Source: Mesorhizobium sp. LSHC420B00 (lineage in GTDB: Bacteria > Pseudomonadota > Alphaproteobacteria > Rhizobiales > Rhizobiaceae). Taken from it: a stretch of 58,777 nucleotides of DNA. The stretch spans positions 113,364 to 172,140 of the forward strand of contig NZ_AYVY01000004.1 in assembly GCF_000503055.1 (NCBI RefSeq). Reading direction: 5' to 3'. Each line of letters begins with the position of its first letter. The stretch's first letter is position 1. Positions 1 through 7,073 of the stretch are shown one piece after another. The notes below the pieces were generated by a model. It was not told the origin of the DNA. It saw nothing but the letters and a program-made list of their open reading frames with translations, and ran no database searches. Position numbers and translations under genes: made by a program.

Positions 1-1
1 C

Positions 2-277
2 GATGCCGCCCGTCACGAGATCCGTCTTTCCCACGTTTCCGGCGAGCGGGCCGCGGGCAAGGACTTCGAACTGTGGATGATCGAAGGCAAGAATGCGCCG
101 GTGTCGATGGGTGTCATCCCGGCCGGTGCGAGCGTGCATCTGGCCGTCCCGCCCGCTGTTCAGGGAAAGTTGGCGCAAGGCGCCGTGCTTGCGGTCAGCG
201 TCGAGCCTGCAGGTGGTTCACCGACCGGCCAGCCGACTGGACCGGTGGTCGCAGCGGGCGATCTGAAGAGCGTCTGA
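2..277 (+). CDS. Anti-sigma factor, RskA-like, C-terminal part (5' end outside window)
   Basis: The frame is open from the window edge and ends at a TGA at 275-277, giving the last 91 residues of a protein that starts upstream. The segment contains ELWMIEG, followed about ten residues later by MGVIPAG, then a Pro/Gly/Thr-rich tail ending GDLKSV. This matches the extracytoplasmic C-terminal domain of the RskA/anti-sigma-K family, which holds an ECF sigma factor at the membrane. The sigma-binding N-terminus and membrane segment are not visible, so the assignment rests on the C-terminal domain alone. A fasciclin gene follows on the same strand after about 200 bp, a pairing reminiscent of the mycobacterial SigK/RskA-MPT70/83 system. 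Confidence 0.75.
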   Translation, partial: DAARHEIRLSHVSGERAAGKDFELWMIEGKNAPVSMGVIPAGASVHLAVPPAVQGKLAQGAVLAVSVEPAGGSPTGQPTGPVVAAGDLKSV

Positions 278-480
278 CCGATTCTTGCCTCTGGAAGCAG
301 ACCTGAAATCTATCTTCCGCGATTTAACCGCCTGCAAAGCTTGTTGGCGGATGTCGATCCGCGCCGGGCAAATTGTAGCGACAATTTTTTTTTGCGGAGA
401 GGGCGAAACTCCGGCATTTCTATTGCGTATCTCCTTGCGTTCCCGAATGAGGGGAACGATAACCCGAGGAGATTGAAATC

Positions 481-1038
481 ATGCGTAAATTCGCCACCCT
501 TTTGCTTTCCGGAACGGTCGCCATTTCTGCGCTCGCCACCATTGCCTATGCCCAAAATCCGATGGTCGGCGGCGCCGCCATGTATGCCCAGAAAAACATC
601 GTCGAAAATGCTGTCAACTCGAAGGACCACACGACGCTGGTCGCTGCCGTCAAGGCAGGCGGCCTGGTCGATACGCTGCAAAGCGCTGGCCCCTTCACCG
701 TGTTCGCGCCGACCAACGAGGCCTTTGCGGCACTTCCAGCCGGCACGGTGGAGACGCTGCTCAAGCCTGAAAACAAGGACAAGCTCGTCAAGATCCTGAC
801 TTGCCATGTCATCGGCGCCAAGGCGATGGCCGCCGACGTCGCCAAGATTGTCAAGGATGACGGTGGCACCCACAAGGTCAAGACGGTCGGTGGTTGCGAA
901 CTGTCGCTCAAGACCGACGGCGGCAAGGTCACCGTGACCGACGAGAACGGCAATGTCGCTAATGTGACGATCGCCGATGTCGAGCAGTCCAACGGCGTCA
1001 TCCACGTCGTCGACAAGATTCTCCTGCCGAAGATGTAA
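481..1038 (+). CDS. Secreted fasciclin (FAS1) domain protein
   Basis: A 185-residue protein with a Sec signal peptide (about residues 1-24, cleavage after AYA) and one FAS1 domain covering most of the rest. Hallmarks are FTVFAPTNEAFAALP in the first half and the closing GVIHVVDKILLP strand. FAS1 proteins mediate adhesion or envelope interactions; no enzymatic role is implied. The ATG follows a GAGGAG ribosome site at proper spacing. The gene lies downstream of an RskA-type anti-sigma gene, so ECF control is plausible. A possible ECF-like promoter is GAAAC at 405-409 and CGTATC at 426-431 with 16 bp between, but this is only a suggestion. The single domain and length fit secreted bacterial FAS1 proteins. 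Confidence 0.88.
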   Translation: MRKFATLLLSGTVAISALATIAYAQNPMVGGAAMYAQKNIVENAVNSKDHTTLVAAVKAGGLVDTLQSAGPFTVFAPTNEAFAALPAGTVETLLKPENKDKLVKILTCHVIGAKAMAADVAKIVKDDGGTHKVKTVGGCELSLKTDGGKVTVTDENGNVANVTIADVEQSNGVIHVVDKILLPKM

Positions 1039-1209
1039 CAAACGCACGCTGCCGGCGAAGATATCGCTAAGGGCCTCCCTGCGCACCCTCCGCGCCGTTC
1101 ACGCAAGTGGATAGGCGCGGAGTCCCGCTTTGAGGACAGCGATCGTCACCGGCTTTTGATTTCCGTGTGGCGGTCGAATTTGGCACAAGCAGTAACAGGA
1201 GGAATGGCC

Positions 1210-1710
1210 ATGAACCGTCGCGAGCTTCTTTTGAGTGGTGCGGCAGCCATTGGCGTGGTCGCAGGCGCTGCCGCGCTGCGCATGGGCGGAGCCCAGGATG
1301 CACGCGCGGCCGAGACTTTCGAGGTTACCAAGACCGAGGCCGAGTGGCGCGCCATCCTGTCCGACGCGGCCTTCAATGTGCTGCGCAAGGAGGGCACGGA
1401 ATACCCGGGCACCAGTCCGCTGCTCAACGAGCACCGCAAAGGCATCTTCGCTTGCGCCGGCTGCGACCTGCCGGTCTATTCGTCAGAGACCAAGTTCGAT
1501 TCCGGCACCGGCTGGCCGAGCTTCTGGCAGGAAATCCCCAACGCGATCGGCAAGACCGTGGACAAGTCGTTGGGCATGACCCGCACCGAGGTCCATTGTC
1601 GCCGCTGCGGTGGCCATCTCGGCCACGTCTTCGACGACGGTCCGCCGCCGACCGGGTTGCGGCATTGCATCAACGGTGTCGCCTTGACCTTCAAGCCGGC
1701 GACGGCCTGA
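1210..1710 (+). CDS. msrB: Peptide-methionine (R)-S-oxide reductase MsrB, Tat-exported
   Basis: Reduces methionine-R-sulfoxide in proteins. The 166-residue product begins MNRRELLLSGAAAIG, a twin-arginine-like leader with an AxA-type cleavage site near residue 33, so it probably acts in the periplasm rather than the cytosol. The SelR domain shows the zinc CxxC pairs (CAGC and CRRC), GTGWPSFWQ, GGHLGHVFDDGP, and the catalytic cysteine in RHCINGVAL. I chose ATG 1210 over the in-frame ATG at 1204 because AGGAGG at 1197-1202 sits 7 nt before 1210 and directly against 1204. Its position after the anti-sigma and fasciclin genes suggests a role in envelope oxidative stress. Confidence 0.92.
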   Translation: MNRRELLLSGAAAIGVVAGAAALRMGGAQDARAAETFEVTKTEAEWRAILSDAAFNVLRKEGTEYPGTSPLLNEHRKGIFACAGCDLPVYSSETKFDSGTGWPSFWQEIPNAIGKTVDKSLGMTRTEVHCRRCGGHLGHVFDDGPPPTGLRHCINGVALTFKPATA

Positions 1711-1746
1711 GGATGGCTGCGCCCCTGACTTTGTCGGAGAGCGCTA

Positions 1747-1892
1747 GAGCATCGGACCCAAAAGTGCGAAGCGGTTTTGGGAAAATCCGATGCTCAAACA
1801 AAAAGTTGGAGCGGTGGAGTGTCCGCCGCTCCAAGACTTCGTAATGGTTGATTTTGCGCATGACCCCGAAATCGCTTTTCGGGGTCATGCGC
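1747..1892. repeat. Array of three consecutive palindromes, probable rhizobial intergenic mosaic element
   Basis: Three hairpins follow each other between convergent msrB and emrB. The first has arms GAGCATCGGA (1747-1756) and TCCGATGCTC (1786-1795) around an AAAAGTGCGAAGCGGTTTT-type core. The second has arms TTGGAGCGG (1806-1814) and CCGCTCCAA (1826-1834). The third (1856-1892) is a long near-perfect stem around GCATGACCCCGAAA. The first unit resembles a repeat I recall as abundant in Mesorhizobium genomes. The third may end transcription of emrB and msrB from both sides, although it lacks a long T run. Confidence 0.75.
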
Positions 1893-1922
1893 GAGGGCGC
1901 CAGGCGGGGGATCCAGCGCGCC

Positions 1923-3521
1923 TCAATGGCCTCCGCCACCGCCGCCCTGAGCGGCTGGCTTGCGGATCACCAGGGTGAAGAGCCCAAGCGTCGCGAACAA
2001 AACCGTCAGCATGAAGAATACGTCCATGAACGACAGCAGCGACGCCTGCTGCTGGACCATGCCCGACAGTTTGGAGATGGCCGCCTTGGAGGCGTCGAGC
2101 CCGGCGGTCTGCTCGAAGTTGAGCGTCATGTTCTGCAGCTTCTGCTGCGCAGCGGCACTTCCCCATTGCACGTGCTCGGAGAGCCTGGCGTAGTGGAAGG
2201 CATTGCGGTCGATCAGCACGGTGTTGATGACGGCCAGGCCGACGGCGCCGCCGAGATTGCGGGTCAGGTTGAACAGGCCAGACGCATTCTTCAGCCGCTC
2301 CGGCGGCAGGGTTCCGAGCGCAATGTTGTTGATCGGCACCATGCACAGCATCATCGAGCAACCGCGCAGGATCTGCGGGATCAGCAGTTCATAGAAATCC
2401 CAGTCGGCGGTGAGATGCGTCATCCACCAGGTCCCCGTGGCGAAGCCGAAGAAGCCGATCATCATTATGATGCGCGGGTCCATCTTGTTCGACAGGATGC
2501 CGGAGATCGGCGCGGTGAAGAACATGGCCAGGCCGCTGACGAACAGCGCCTCGCCGATCATCATCGAATCGTAGCCGCGGATGCGCCCCAGGAACACCGG
2601 ATAAAGATAGGTCAGACCGTAGAGGCCGATGCCGACGACGAAGGAGAACAGCGAGCCGAAGGCGAAATTGATATTGCTGAAAGCCCTCAGATCGACAATC
2701 GGCTCCTCGGCGGTGAACACGCGCCAGAAGAACAGCACCGCGCCGAAGGTCATGATGACGGCGCAGACGAACACCGCCTGATCCTGCAGCCAGTCGTTAT
2801 TGGGACCTTCCTCCAGCACATATTCCATGCAGCCCAGGAAGGCGGCCATACCGGCAAGCCCCCACCAGTCGAACTTGCTGAACAGCTTGAGATTGGGTTT
2901 GTCGAAGTCGATCAGCGACCAGGCGGCCGTCGTCACCAGAATGCCGGGCACGACGTTGACCAGGAACAGCCAGTGCCAGGACATGGCATGGCTGATATAG
3001 CCGCCGACGGTCGGGCCGATGGTTGGCGCCAGCGTCGCCACCAGGCCGATCATCGGCGAGACGATGGCGCGACGCGACGGCGGGAAGATGGTGAAGGCGG
3101 CTGCAAAGACGCTCGGGATCATGCCGCCGCCGATGAAGCCCTGCACGGCGCGGTAGACGATCATCTGGTCGATATTGGTTGCGGTCGCCGCCAGCGCGCT
3201 GGCCGCGGTGAAACCTGCCGCCGAGATTGTGAACAGCACCCGCGTCGACAGCATCCGGCTGAGGAAGCCCGACAGCGGGATCATCACCACCTCGGCAATC
3301 AGATACGCCGTCTGCACCCACGGAATCTCGTCCGAACTGGCGCTCAGGCCCGCCTGGATCTCGGCCAGCGAGGCCGAGACGATCTGGATGTCCAGGATGG
3401 CCATGAACATGCCGAACACCATTGCCAGGAAGGCGATGACGCGGCGTGTCGAGATGTGGTCAACCGGCGCCGGCATGGCTGGCGTCGGCGCCGATCCTGC
3501 AGTTAGGGTTGCGGTCGCCAT
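1923..3521 (-). CDS. emrB: MFS multidrug efflux transporter, DHA2 (EmrB/QacA) family
   Basis: A 532-residue inner-membrane proton antiporter of the 14-helix DHA2 class. The first helix contains the family sequence FMAILDIQIVSASLAEIQ, followed by WVQTAYLIAEVVMIPLSG and RAVQGFIGGGMIP, the usual EmrB signatures; many hydrophobic segments follow to a Gly-rich C-terminus ending GGGGGGH. Length agrees with EmrB (about 510-530). It lies 22 bp downstream of the emrA-like adaptor gene on the same strand, so the two form an operon; together with an outer-membrane channel (not in this window) they would build a tripartite pump. The divergent TetR gene and its paired operators are the likely control. The substrate cannot be read from sequence. 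Confidence 0.92.
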   Translation of the reverse strand: MATATLTAGSAPTPAMPAPVDHISTRRVIAFLAMVFGMFMAILDIQIVSASLAEIQAGLSASSDEIPWVQTAYLIAEVVMIPLSGFLSRMLSTRVLFTISAAGFTAASALAATATNIDQMIVYRAVQGFIGGGMIPSVFAAAFTIFPPSRRAIVSPMIGLVATLAPTIGPTVGGYISHAMSWHWLFLVNVVPGILVTTAAWSLIDFDKPNLKLFSKFDWWGLAGMAAFLGCMEYVLEEGPNNDWLQDQAVFVCAVIMTFGAVLFFWRVFTAEEPIVDLRAFSNINFAFGSLFSFVVGIGLYGLTYLYPVFLGRIRGYDSMMIGEALFVSGLAMFFTAPISGILSNKMDPRIIMMIGFFGFATGTWWMTHLTADWDFYELLIPQILRGCSMMLCMVPINNIALGTLPPERLKNASGLFNLTRNLGGAVGLAVINTVLIDRNAFHYARLSEHVQWGSAAAQQKLQNMTLNFEQTAGLDASKAAISKLSGMVQQQASLLSFMDVFFMLTVLFATLGLFTLVIRKPAAQGGGGGGH

Positions 3522-3543
3522 GACCTTTGCTCCCGGTTCCGCT

Positions 3544-4722
3544 TTACTTCGATGCCGAAGGCGCCGTGCGGCTGTCGACGGCGACGACGACGCTCAGGCC
3601 GGCGCGCAGCTTGCCCGTCTTCAGCACATCCGCGGGCACGTCGATGCGAACCGGAACGCGCTGCACCACCTTGGTGAAATTGCCTGTGGCGTTTTCCGGC
3701 GGCAGCAGCGAGAACACTGCTCCCGAAGCCGGGGCCAGCGACGACACGGTACCCTCGATGTCCTGACCGTCGATCGCGTCGACCGACACTCTGACCTTTT
3801 CACCAGGCACCAGCCGGGCAAGCTGGGTCTCCTTGAAGTTGGCGACGATGTAGAGCTTGTCCATTGGCACGATGACGGCGAGCTTCTGTCCGGGGCTGAT
3901 CAGGTCGCCCTGCTCGACCGAGCGGTTGCCGACCACGCCGTCATAGGGTGCGCGCAGCACGGTGAAGGACAGATCCCGCACCGCCTTGTCGTGGGCAAGC
4001 TGCAGCGAGCCCAGCGTACTTGCCGATTCCGCCCGCTGCGCCTGGAGCACGCCGATATTCGCCTGAGCCGCCGCGATCTGCGCGTCGGCGCCGGCTAGTG
4101 CGGCATTGGCTTGCTCGACCGCCGTCTGGGCATCGTCCAACTGGGCCTGGGTACCGACGCGGGTCTTGAGCAACTGGGCGGCACGAACCTGAGCTCGCTT
4201 GGCATTATCGGCCGCGGCCTGGTCGGCGGTCTTCTGCGCCTGCGCCTGCTTGAGCGAGGCGCGCGCCGCCTCGGTCTGGGCATCGATGCGGTCGAGCGTC
4301 TTGCTCAACGTGGCGATCTGCGCCTCGGCCTGGGCAACGGCTATCTTGTAGTCACCGTCATCGACGATCAGCAGCGGGTCGCCGGCCTTCACCTGCTGGT
4401 TCTCGGTCACTTTGACCTGATCGACATAACCCGAGATTTTTGGCGAGATGAACGCGGTGTCGGCCTGGACATAGGCATCGTCGGTCGTGATCATGAAGCG
4501 CCCGTCGGTCCAGTAATCATAGCCATACCAGGCGCCGGCGCCCAGCAGGGCCAGGCCGATGATGGGCAACAACATCGAGCGCATCGAGCGCTTCTTTTTG
4601 GCGGGAGCCAGCGGGGTGACGTCGGCGGGTTTGACAGGGGCTTCCGGCGCTTCGATCGCAGGCTGGACCTTGGCACTGGGGAAAGGGCGGACTTCGGCAC
4701 TGGTGGGCGCGTTCGAGGACAT
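3544..4722 (-). CDS. emrA: EmrA/HlyD-family membrane fusion protein
   Basis: A 392-residue periplasmic adaptor with a Pro/Lys-rich cytosolic N-terminus, one membrane anchor near residues 48-68 (MLLPIIGLALLGAGAWYGY), a biotinyl-lipoyl-like segment (ISPKISGYVDQVKVTENQQVKAGDPL in shortened form), a long Ala/Gln-rich coiled coil (about 130-230), and the second half-motif with LRAPYDGVVGNRSVEQGDLISPGQ-type sequence. These are the marks of the EmrA/HlyD_D23 family that links an inner-membrane pump to an outer-membrane channel. It is first in the operon with emrB. The promoter region upstream holds two TetR-type palindromes, so it is probably derepressed by a ligand of the divergent regulator. Confidence 0.9.
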   Translation of the reverse strand: MSSNAPTSAEVRPFPSAKVQPAIEAPEAPVKPADVTPLAPAKKKRSMRSMLLPIIGLALLGAGAWYGYDYWTDGRFMITTDDAYVQADTAFISPKISGYVDQVKVTENQQVKAGDPLLIVDDGDYKIAVAQAEAQIATLSKTLDRIDAQTEAARASLKQAQAQKTADQAAADNAKRAQVRAAQLLKTRVGTQAQLDDAQTAVEQANAALAGADAQIAAAQANIGVLQAQRAESASTLGSLQLAHDKAVRDLSFTVLRAPYDGVVGNRSVEQGDLISPGQKLAVIVPMDKLYIVANFKETQLARLVPGEKVRVSVDAIDGQDIEGTVSSLAPASGAVFSLLPPENATGNFTKVVQRVPVRIDVPADVLKTGKLRAGLSVVVAVDSRTAPSASK

Positions 4723-4763
4723 GATATCTCTCTAAATTAACTGGCGCTGAATTTTGTCAGACT

Positions 4764-4777
4764 GAACCGTTCGGTTC
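4764..4777. promoter_or_regulatory. TetR-type operator, copy 1 (GAACCG-TT-CGGTTC)
   Basis: A 14-bp palindrome with perfect 6-bp arms GAACCG and CGGTTC lies 42 bp upstream of emrA. It shares the half-site GAACC-N4-GGTTC with the second copy at 4825-4842. Centre-to-centre distance is 63 bp, six turns of B-DNA, so dimers could lie on the same face. Both sit between emrA and the divergent tetR. Binding is inferred. Confidence 0.7.
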
Positions 4778-4824
4778 GATCTCGACATTGACTTAGCGCT
4801 TAAAGAGGCCCATATCAAGAGCAA

Positions 4825-4842
4825 TCGAACCGGATGGTTCGA
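4825..4842. promoter_or_regulatory. TetR-type operator, copy 2 (TCGAACC-GGAT-GGTTCGA)
   Basis: An 18-bp palindrome with perfect 7-bp arms TCGAACC and GGTTCGA lies 23 bp before the tetR start, suiting autorepression. The half-site equals that of copy 1. Two identical half-site pairs in one intergenic region make a chance match unlikely. Confidence 0.72.
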
Positions 4843-4865
4843 ATTATTTTACGAGGTGTGACATT

Positions 4866-5615
4866 ATGGCCGAAGCCCCCAAGGCCGCTCCTTTGCCTGA
4901 GTCAGGCCCATTGCCCGGCGCTGGCAAGGACCAGTGCGAGCTGCTGGACAGTCTGCCGCGCGGCCGCCCGGCCGCGGGGCAAGACCCAGTCAAGCGCAGC
5001 CAGATCATCGACGGTGCGCGCCGTGTCTTCATCGACAAGGGCTTCGAAGCCGCGTCGATGAACGACATCACCCGCGAGGCCGGCGTGTCCAAGGGCACCA
5101 TCTATGTCTACTTCGCCAACAAGGAAGAGCTGTTCGAAGCGCTGATCGAGGAAGAACGCGGCACGATCTTCAAGAACATGTACGAAGTGCTGGACCAGAT
5201 CGGCGACCTTCGCCAGACGCTGGTGAAGTTCGGCATCGTGCTGTCCATGAAGATCACCTCGGCGAGGGTCATCCTGGCGCAGCGGACGGTGATCGGCGCG
5301 TCGGAACGCATTCCGGAGCTTGGCGCGCGATTTTACGAACGCGGCCCGAAACGCGGCCATGACAGGGTTGTCGTTTTCCTCAACATGGCTATCGAACGCG
5401 GCCTGCTGAAGATCGACGATGTCGAGCTTGCCGCCTATCAGTTCACCGAGCTGTGCCTGGCCGGTCTTTTCCGCCAGTGCATATTCGCCTATCGCACCAA
5501 AGCGCCAAGTGCGGCCGAGATCGAACATATCGTCAGGTCGGGCGTCGATGTGTTCCTGAAGGCCTACGGCACCGAACAGCTTGCAGAGCAGGAACGGACC
5601 TCCAGCCCCGCCTGA
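4866..5615 (+). CDS. TetR/AcrR-family transcriptional repressor of the emrAB pair
   Basis: A 249-residue regulator. After an unusually long N-terminal extension of about 40 residues rich in Pro, Ala and Gly, the HTH domain reads RSQIIDGARRVFIDKGFEAASM, then ITREAGVSKGTIYVYFANKEELF, the canonical TetR_N pattern. The remainder is a ligand-binding helical domain with low sequence constraint. The gene is divergent from emrAB and the 140-bp gap carries two palindromes of the same half-site, the arrangement expected for a repressor acting on the pump and on itself. No internal Met lies between the ATG and the HTH, so the extension is probably real. Confidence 0.9.
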   Translation: MAEAPKAAPLPESGPLPGAGKDQCELLDSLPRGRPAAGQDPVKRSQIIDGARRVFIDKGFEAASMNDITREAGVSKGTIYVYFANKEELFEALIEEERGTIFKNMYEVLDQIGDLRQTLVKFGIVLSMKITSARVILAQRTVIGASERIPELGARFYERGPKRGHDRVVVFLNMAIERGLLKIDDVELAAYQFTELCLAGLFRQCIFAYRTKAPSAAEIEHIVRSGVDVFLKAYGTEQLAEQERTSSPA

Positions 5616-5636
5616 CCAGCCGTCGGATTCCGTTGC

Positions 5637-6296
5637 CTATCCGCCGTTGGCGGCGAGCACGATCGCCGCACGCAATTCTTCGAGGCCTTCGCTCTTTTCC
5701 GACGACGTGGCGAGCACGAAGGGAAAGGCCGCCGGGCGTTTCTTGATCTTCTGCAGCGTTTCCTCGATCAGCCGTGGTACCCCCGCCGCCTTGATCTTGT
5801 CGGTCTTGGTCAGCACGATCTGATACGACACCGCCGCCTTGTCGAGCAGCGACAGCACCTCGTCGTCCTTGGCCTTGATGCCATGGCGGGCGTCGATCAG
5901 CACGTAGACGCGCTTCAGCGTCACCCGGCCCTTCAGGTAGTCGAACACGAGCTTCGTCCACTCGTCGACCTTTTCCTTCGGCGCCGTGGCGTAGCCATAG
6001 CCCGGCATATCGACCAGTGCCATCGGCGGCAGATCGGCGCCTTCTCCCGAAAATCCGCCCGGCACGAAATAGTTGAGCTCTTGCGTCCGGCCCGGCGTGT
6101 TGGAGGTGCGCGCCAGCCCCTTCTGGTTGACCAGCGCGTTGATCAGCGACGATTTGCCGACATTGGAGCGGCCGGCAAAGGCGATCTCGGGTGGACCCTC
6201 CGGCGGCAGGAATTTCATCGCCGGCACGCCGCGGATGAAGATCCAGGCTCGCGTGAACAATTCGATGCCGATCGTGGTCTTGTTCAACGCGTTCAA
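5637..6296 (-). CDS. engB: Ribosome biogenesis GTPase EngB/YsxC, TTG start
   Basis: A TrmE-Era-EngA-EngB-Septin-like GTPase needed for large-subunit assembly, 219 residues. G motifs are clear: Walker [12 protein letters not shown]3 DMPGYGYA, G4 TKTDK, G5 near SSEK. I place the start at TTG 6296 rather than an upstream GTG because GGAGG (6304-6308 on the minus strand) lies exactly 7 nt before it, and because the TTG overlaps the TGA of the preceding frame (TTGA). The family usually has about 200-220 residues, which agrees. In related genomes engB follows yidC directly; here a broken acetyltransferase and a terminator lie between, so engB may use a promoter inside that region. Confidence 0.9.
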   Translation of the reverse strand: MNALNKTTIGIELFTRAWIFIRGVPAMKFLPPEGPPEIAFAGRSNVGKSSLINALVNQKGLARTSNTPGRTQELNYFVPGGFSGEGADLPPMALVDMPGYGYATAPKEKVDEWTKLVFDYLKGRVTLKRVYVLIDARHGIKAKDDEVLSLLDKAAVSYQIVLTKTDKIKAAGVPRLIEETLQKIKKRPAAFPFVLATSSEKSEGLEELRAAIVLAANGG

Positions 6297-6929
6297 ACCG
6301 CTGCCTCCAGAAGAAAAATGTTGCTGCCACGAATGGCATCGAGATTGCGGCTGATCTTTTCCACCGGCCAGTGCCACCACGCCAGCGCCAGCAGCCGCCG
6401 GATGGTCCTGTCATCGAAGCGCATCTTCACCACCTTGGCCGGATTGCCGGCGACGATCGCATAGGCCGGCACATCGTGCGTCACCACCGACTTTGCCGCC
6501 ACAATGGCGCCGTCGCCGATCTTGACGCCCGGCAGCATCACCGCTTCCATGCCGATCCAGACGTCGTTGCCGACGATTGTGTCGCCACGCACCTCCTTCG
6601 ACCATGTCGCCGGGTCGAAGCCTTCTTCCCAGCCGTGGCCAAAGATATTGAACGGATAGGTCGAAAAGCCGGACATGGCGTGAGGCGCCGTTCATGATGA
6701 AACGCGCGCCCTCGGCGAGGGCGCAGAACTTGCCGATGACCAGCCTGTCGCCGATGAACGGATAATGATGCAGCACGCATTTTTCGGCGAATTTGTCGGG
6801 TCCGTCAGGGTCGTCATAATAGGTGAAGTCGCCGATCTCGATATTAGGCGCCGTCACCAGCGGTTTCAGAAAGCCGACGCGTGTGTGCAACGGGATCGGA
6901 TGCTTGATCGATGGATTGGGTCCGGTCAT
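6293..6929 (-). pseudogene. CatB/Vat-type xenobiotic acetyltransferase, frameshifted
   Basis: Two adjoining frames together make one hexapeptide-repeat acetyltransferase of about 210 residues. The 5' part starts at ATG 6929 (MTGPNPSIKHPIPLHTRV) and reads through APNIEIGDFTYYDDP and [16 protein letters not shown]. The reading frame then changes near 6683-6684; the second frame continues as (H)[50 protein letters not shown] and [15 protein letters not shown], the catalytic and left-handed beta-helix parts. The family usually reads NGANHxM here; the data fit loss of two bases of the second Asn codon. Either a natural inactivation or a sequence error. Translation of the first frame would stop at 6411, about 115 nt before engB, uncoupling the two. 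Confidence 0.82.
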
Positions 6930-7020
6930 ATCGAGCTCCGTCGAGCACCTGCCAGGCAGGCCAAAATAGCGCGATCCGTCCCGCAGTACCAATCGCTTAA
7001 TCCAGGCCGGCAGCTTGTGC

Positions 7021-7045
7021 AAAAAGCCCCGGACGAACCGGGGCT
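7021..7045 (-). terminator. Rho-independent terminator after yidC
   Basis: On the minus strand an 8-bp stem AGCCCCGG/CCGGGGCT with a 5-nt loop is followed by five T residues, 29 bp after the yidC stop. It closes the rpmH-rnpA-yidC unit and separates it from the acetyltransferase remnant and engB. Confidence 0.85.
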
Positions 7046-7073
7046 TTCTGGTTTCGCATTATCGGAGCGCCGG

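Noticed and set aside
1848..3506. 552-residue open frame on the plus strand
   Set aside because: Antisense to emrB, made of Arg/His/Gln-rich low-complexity sequence typical of GC-rich shadow frames.
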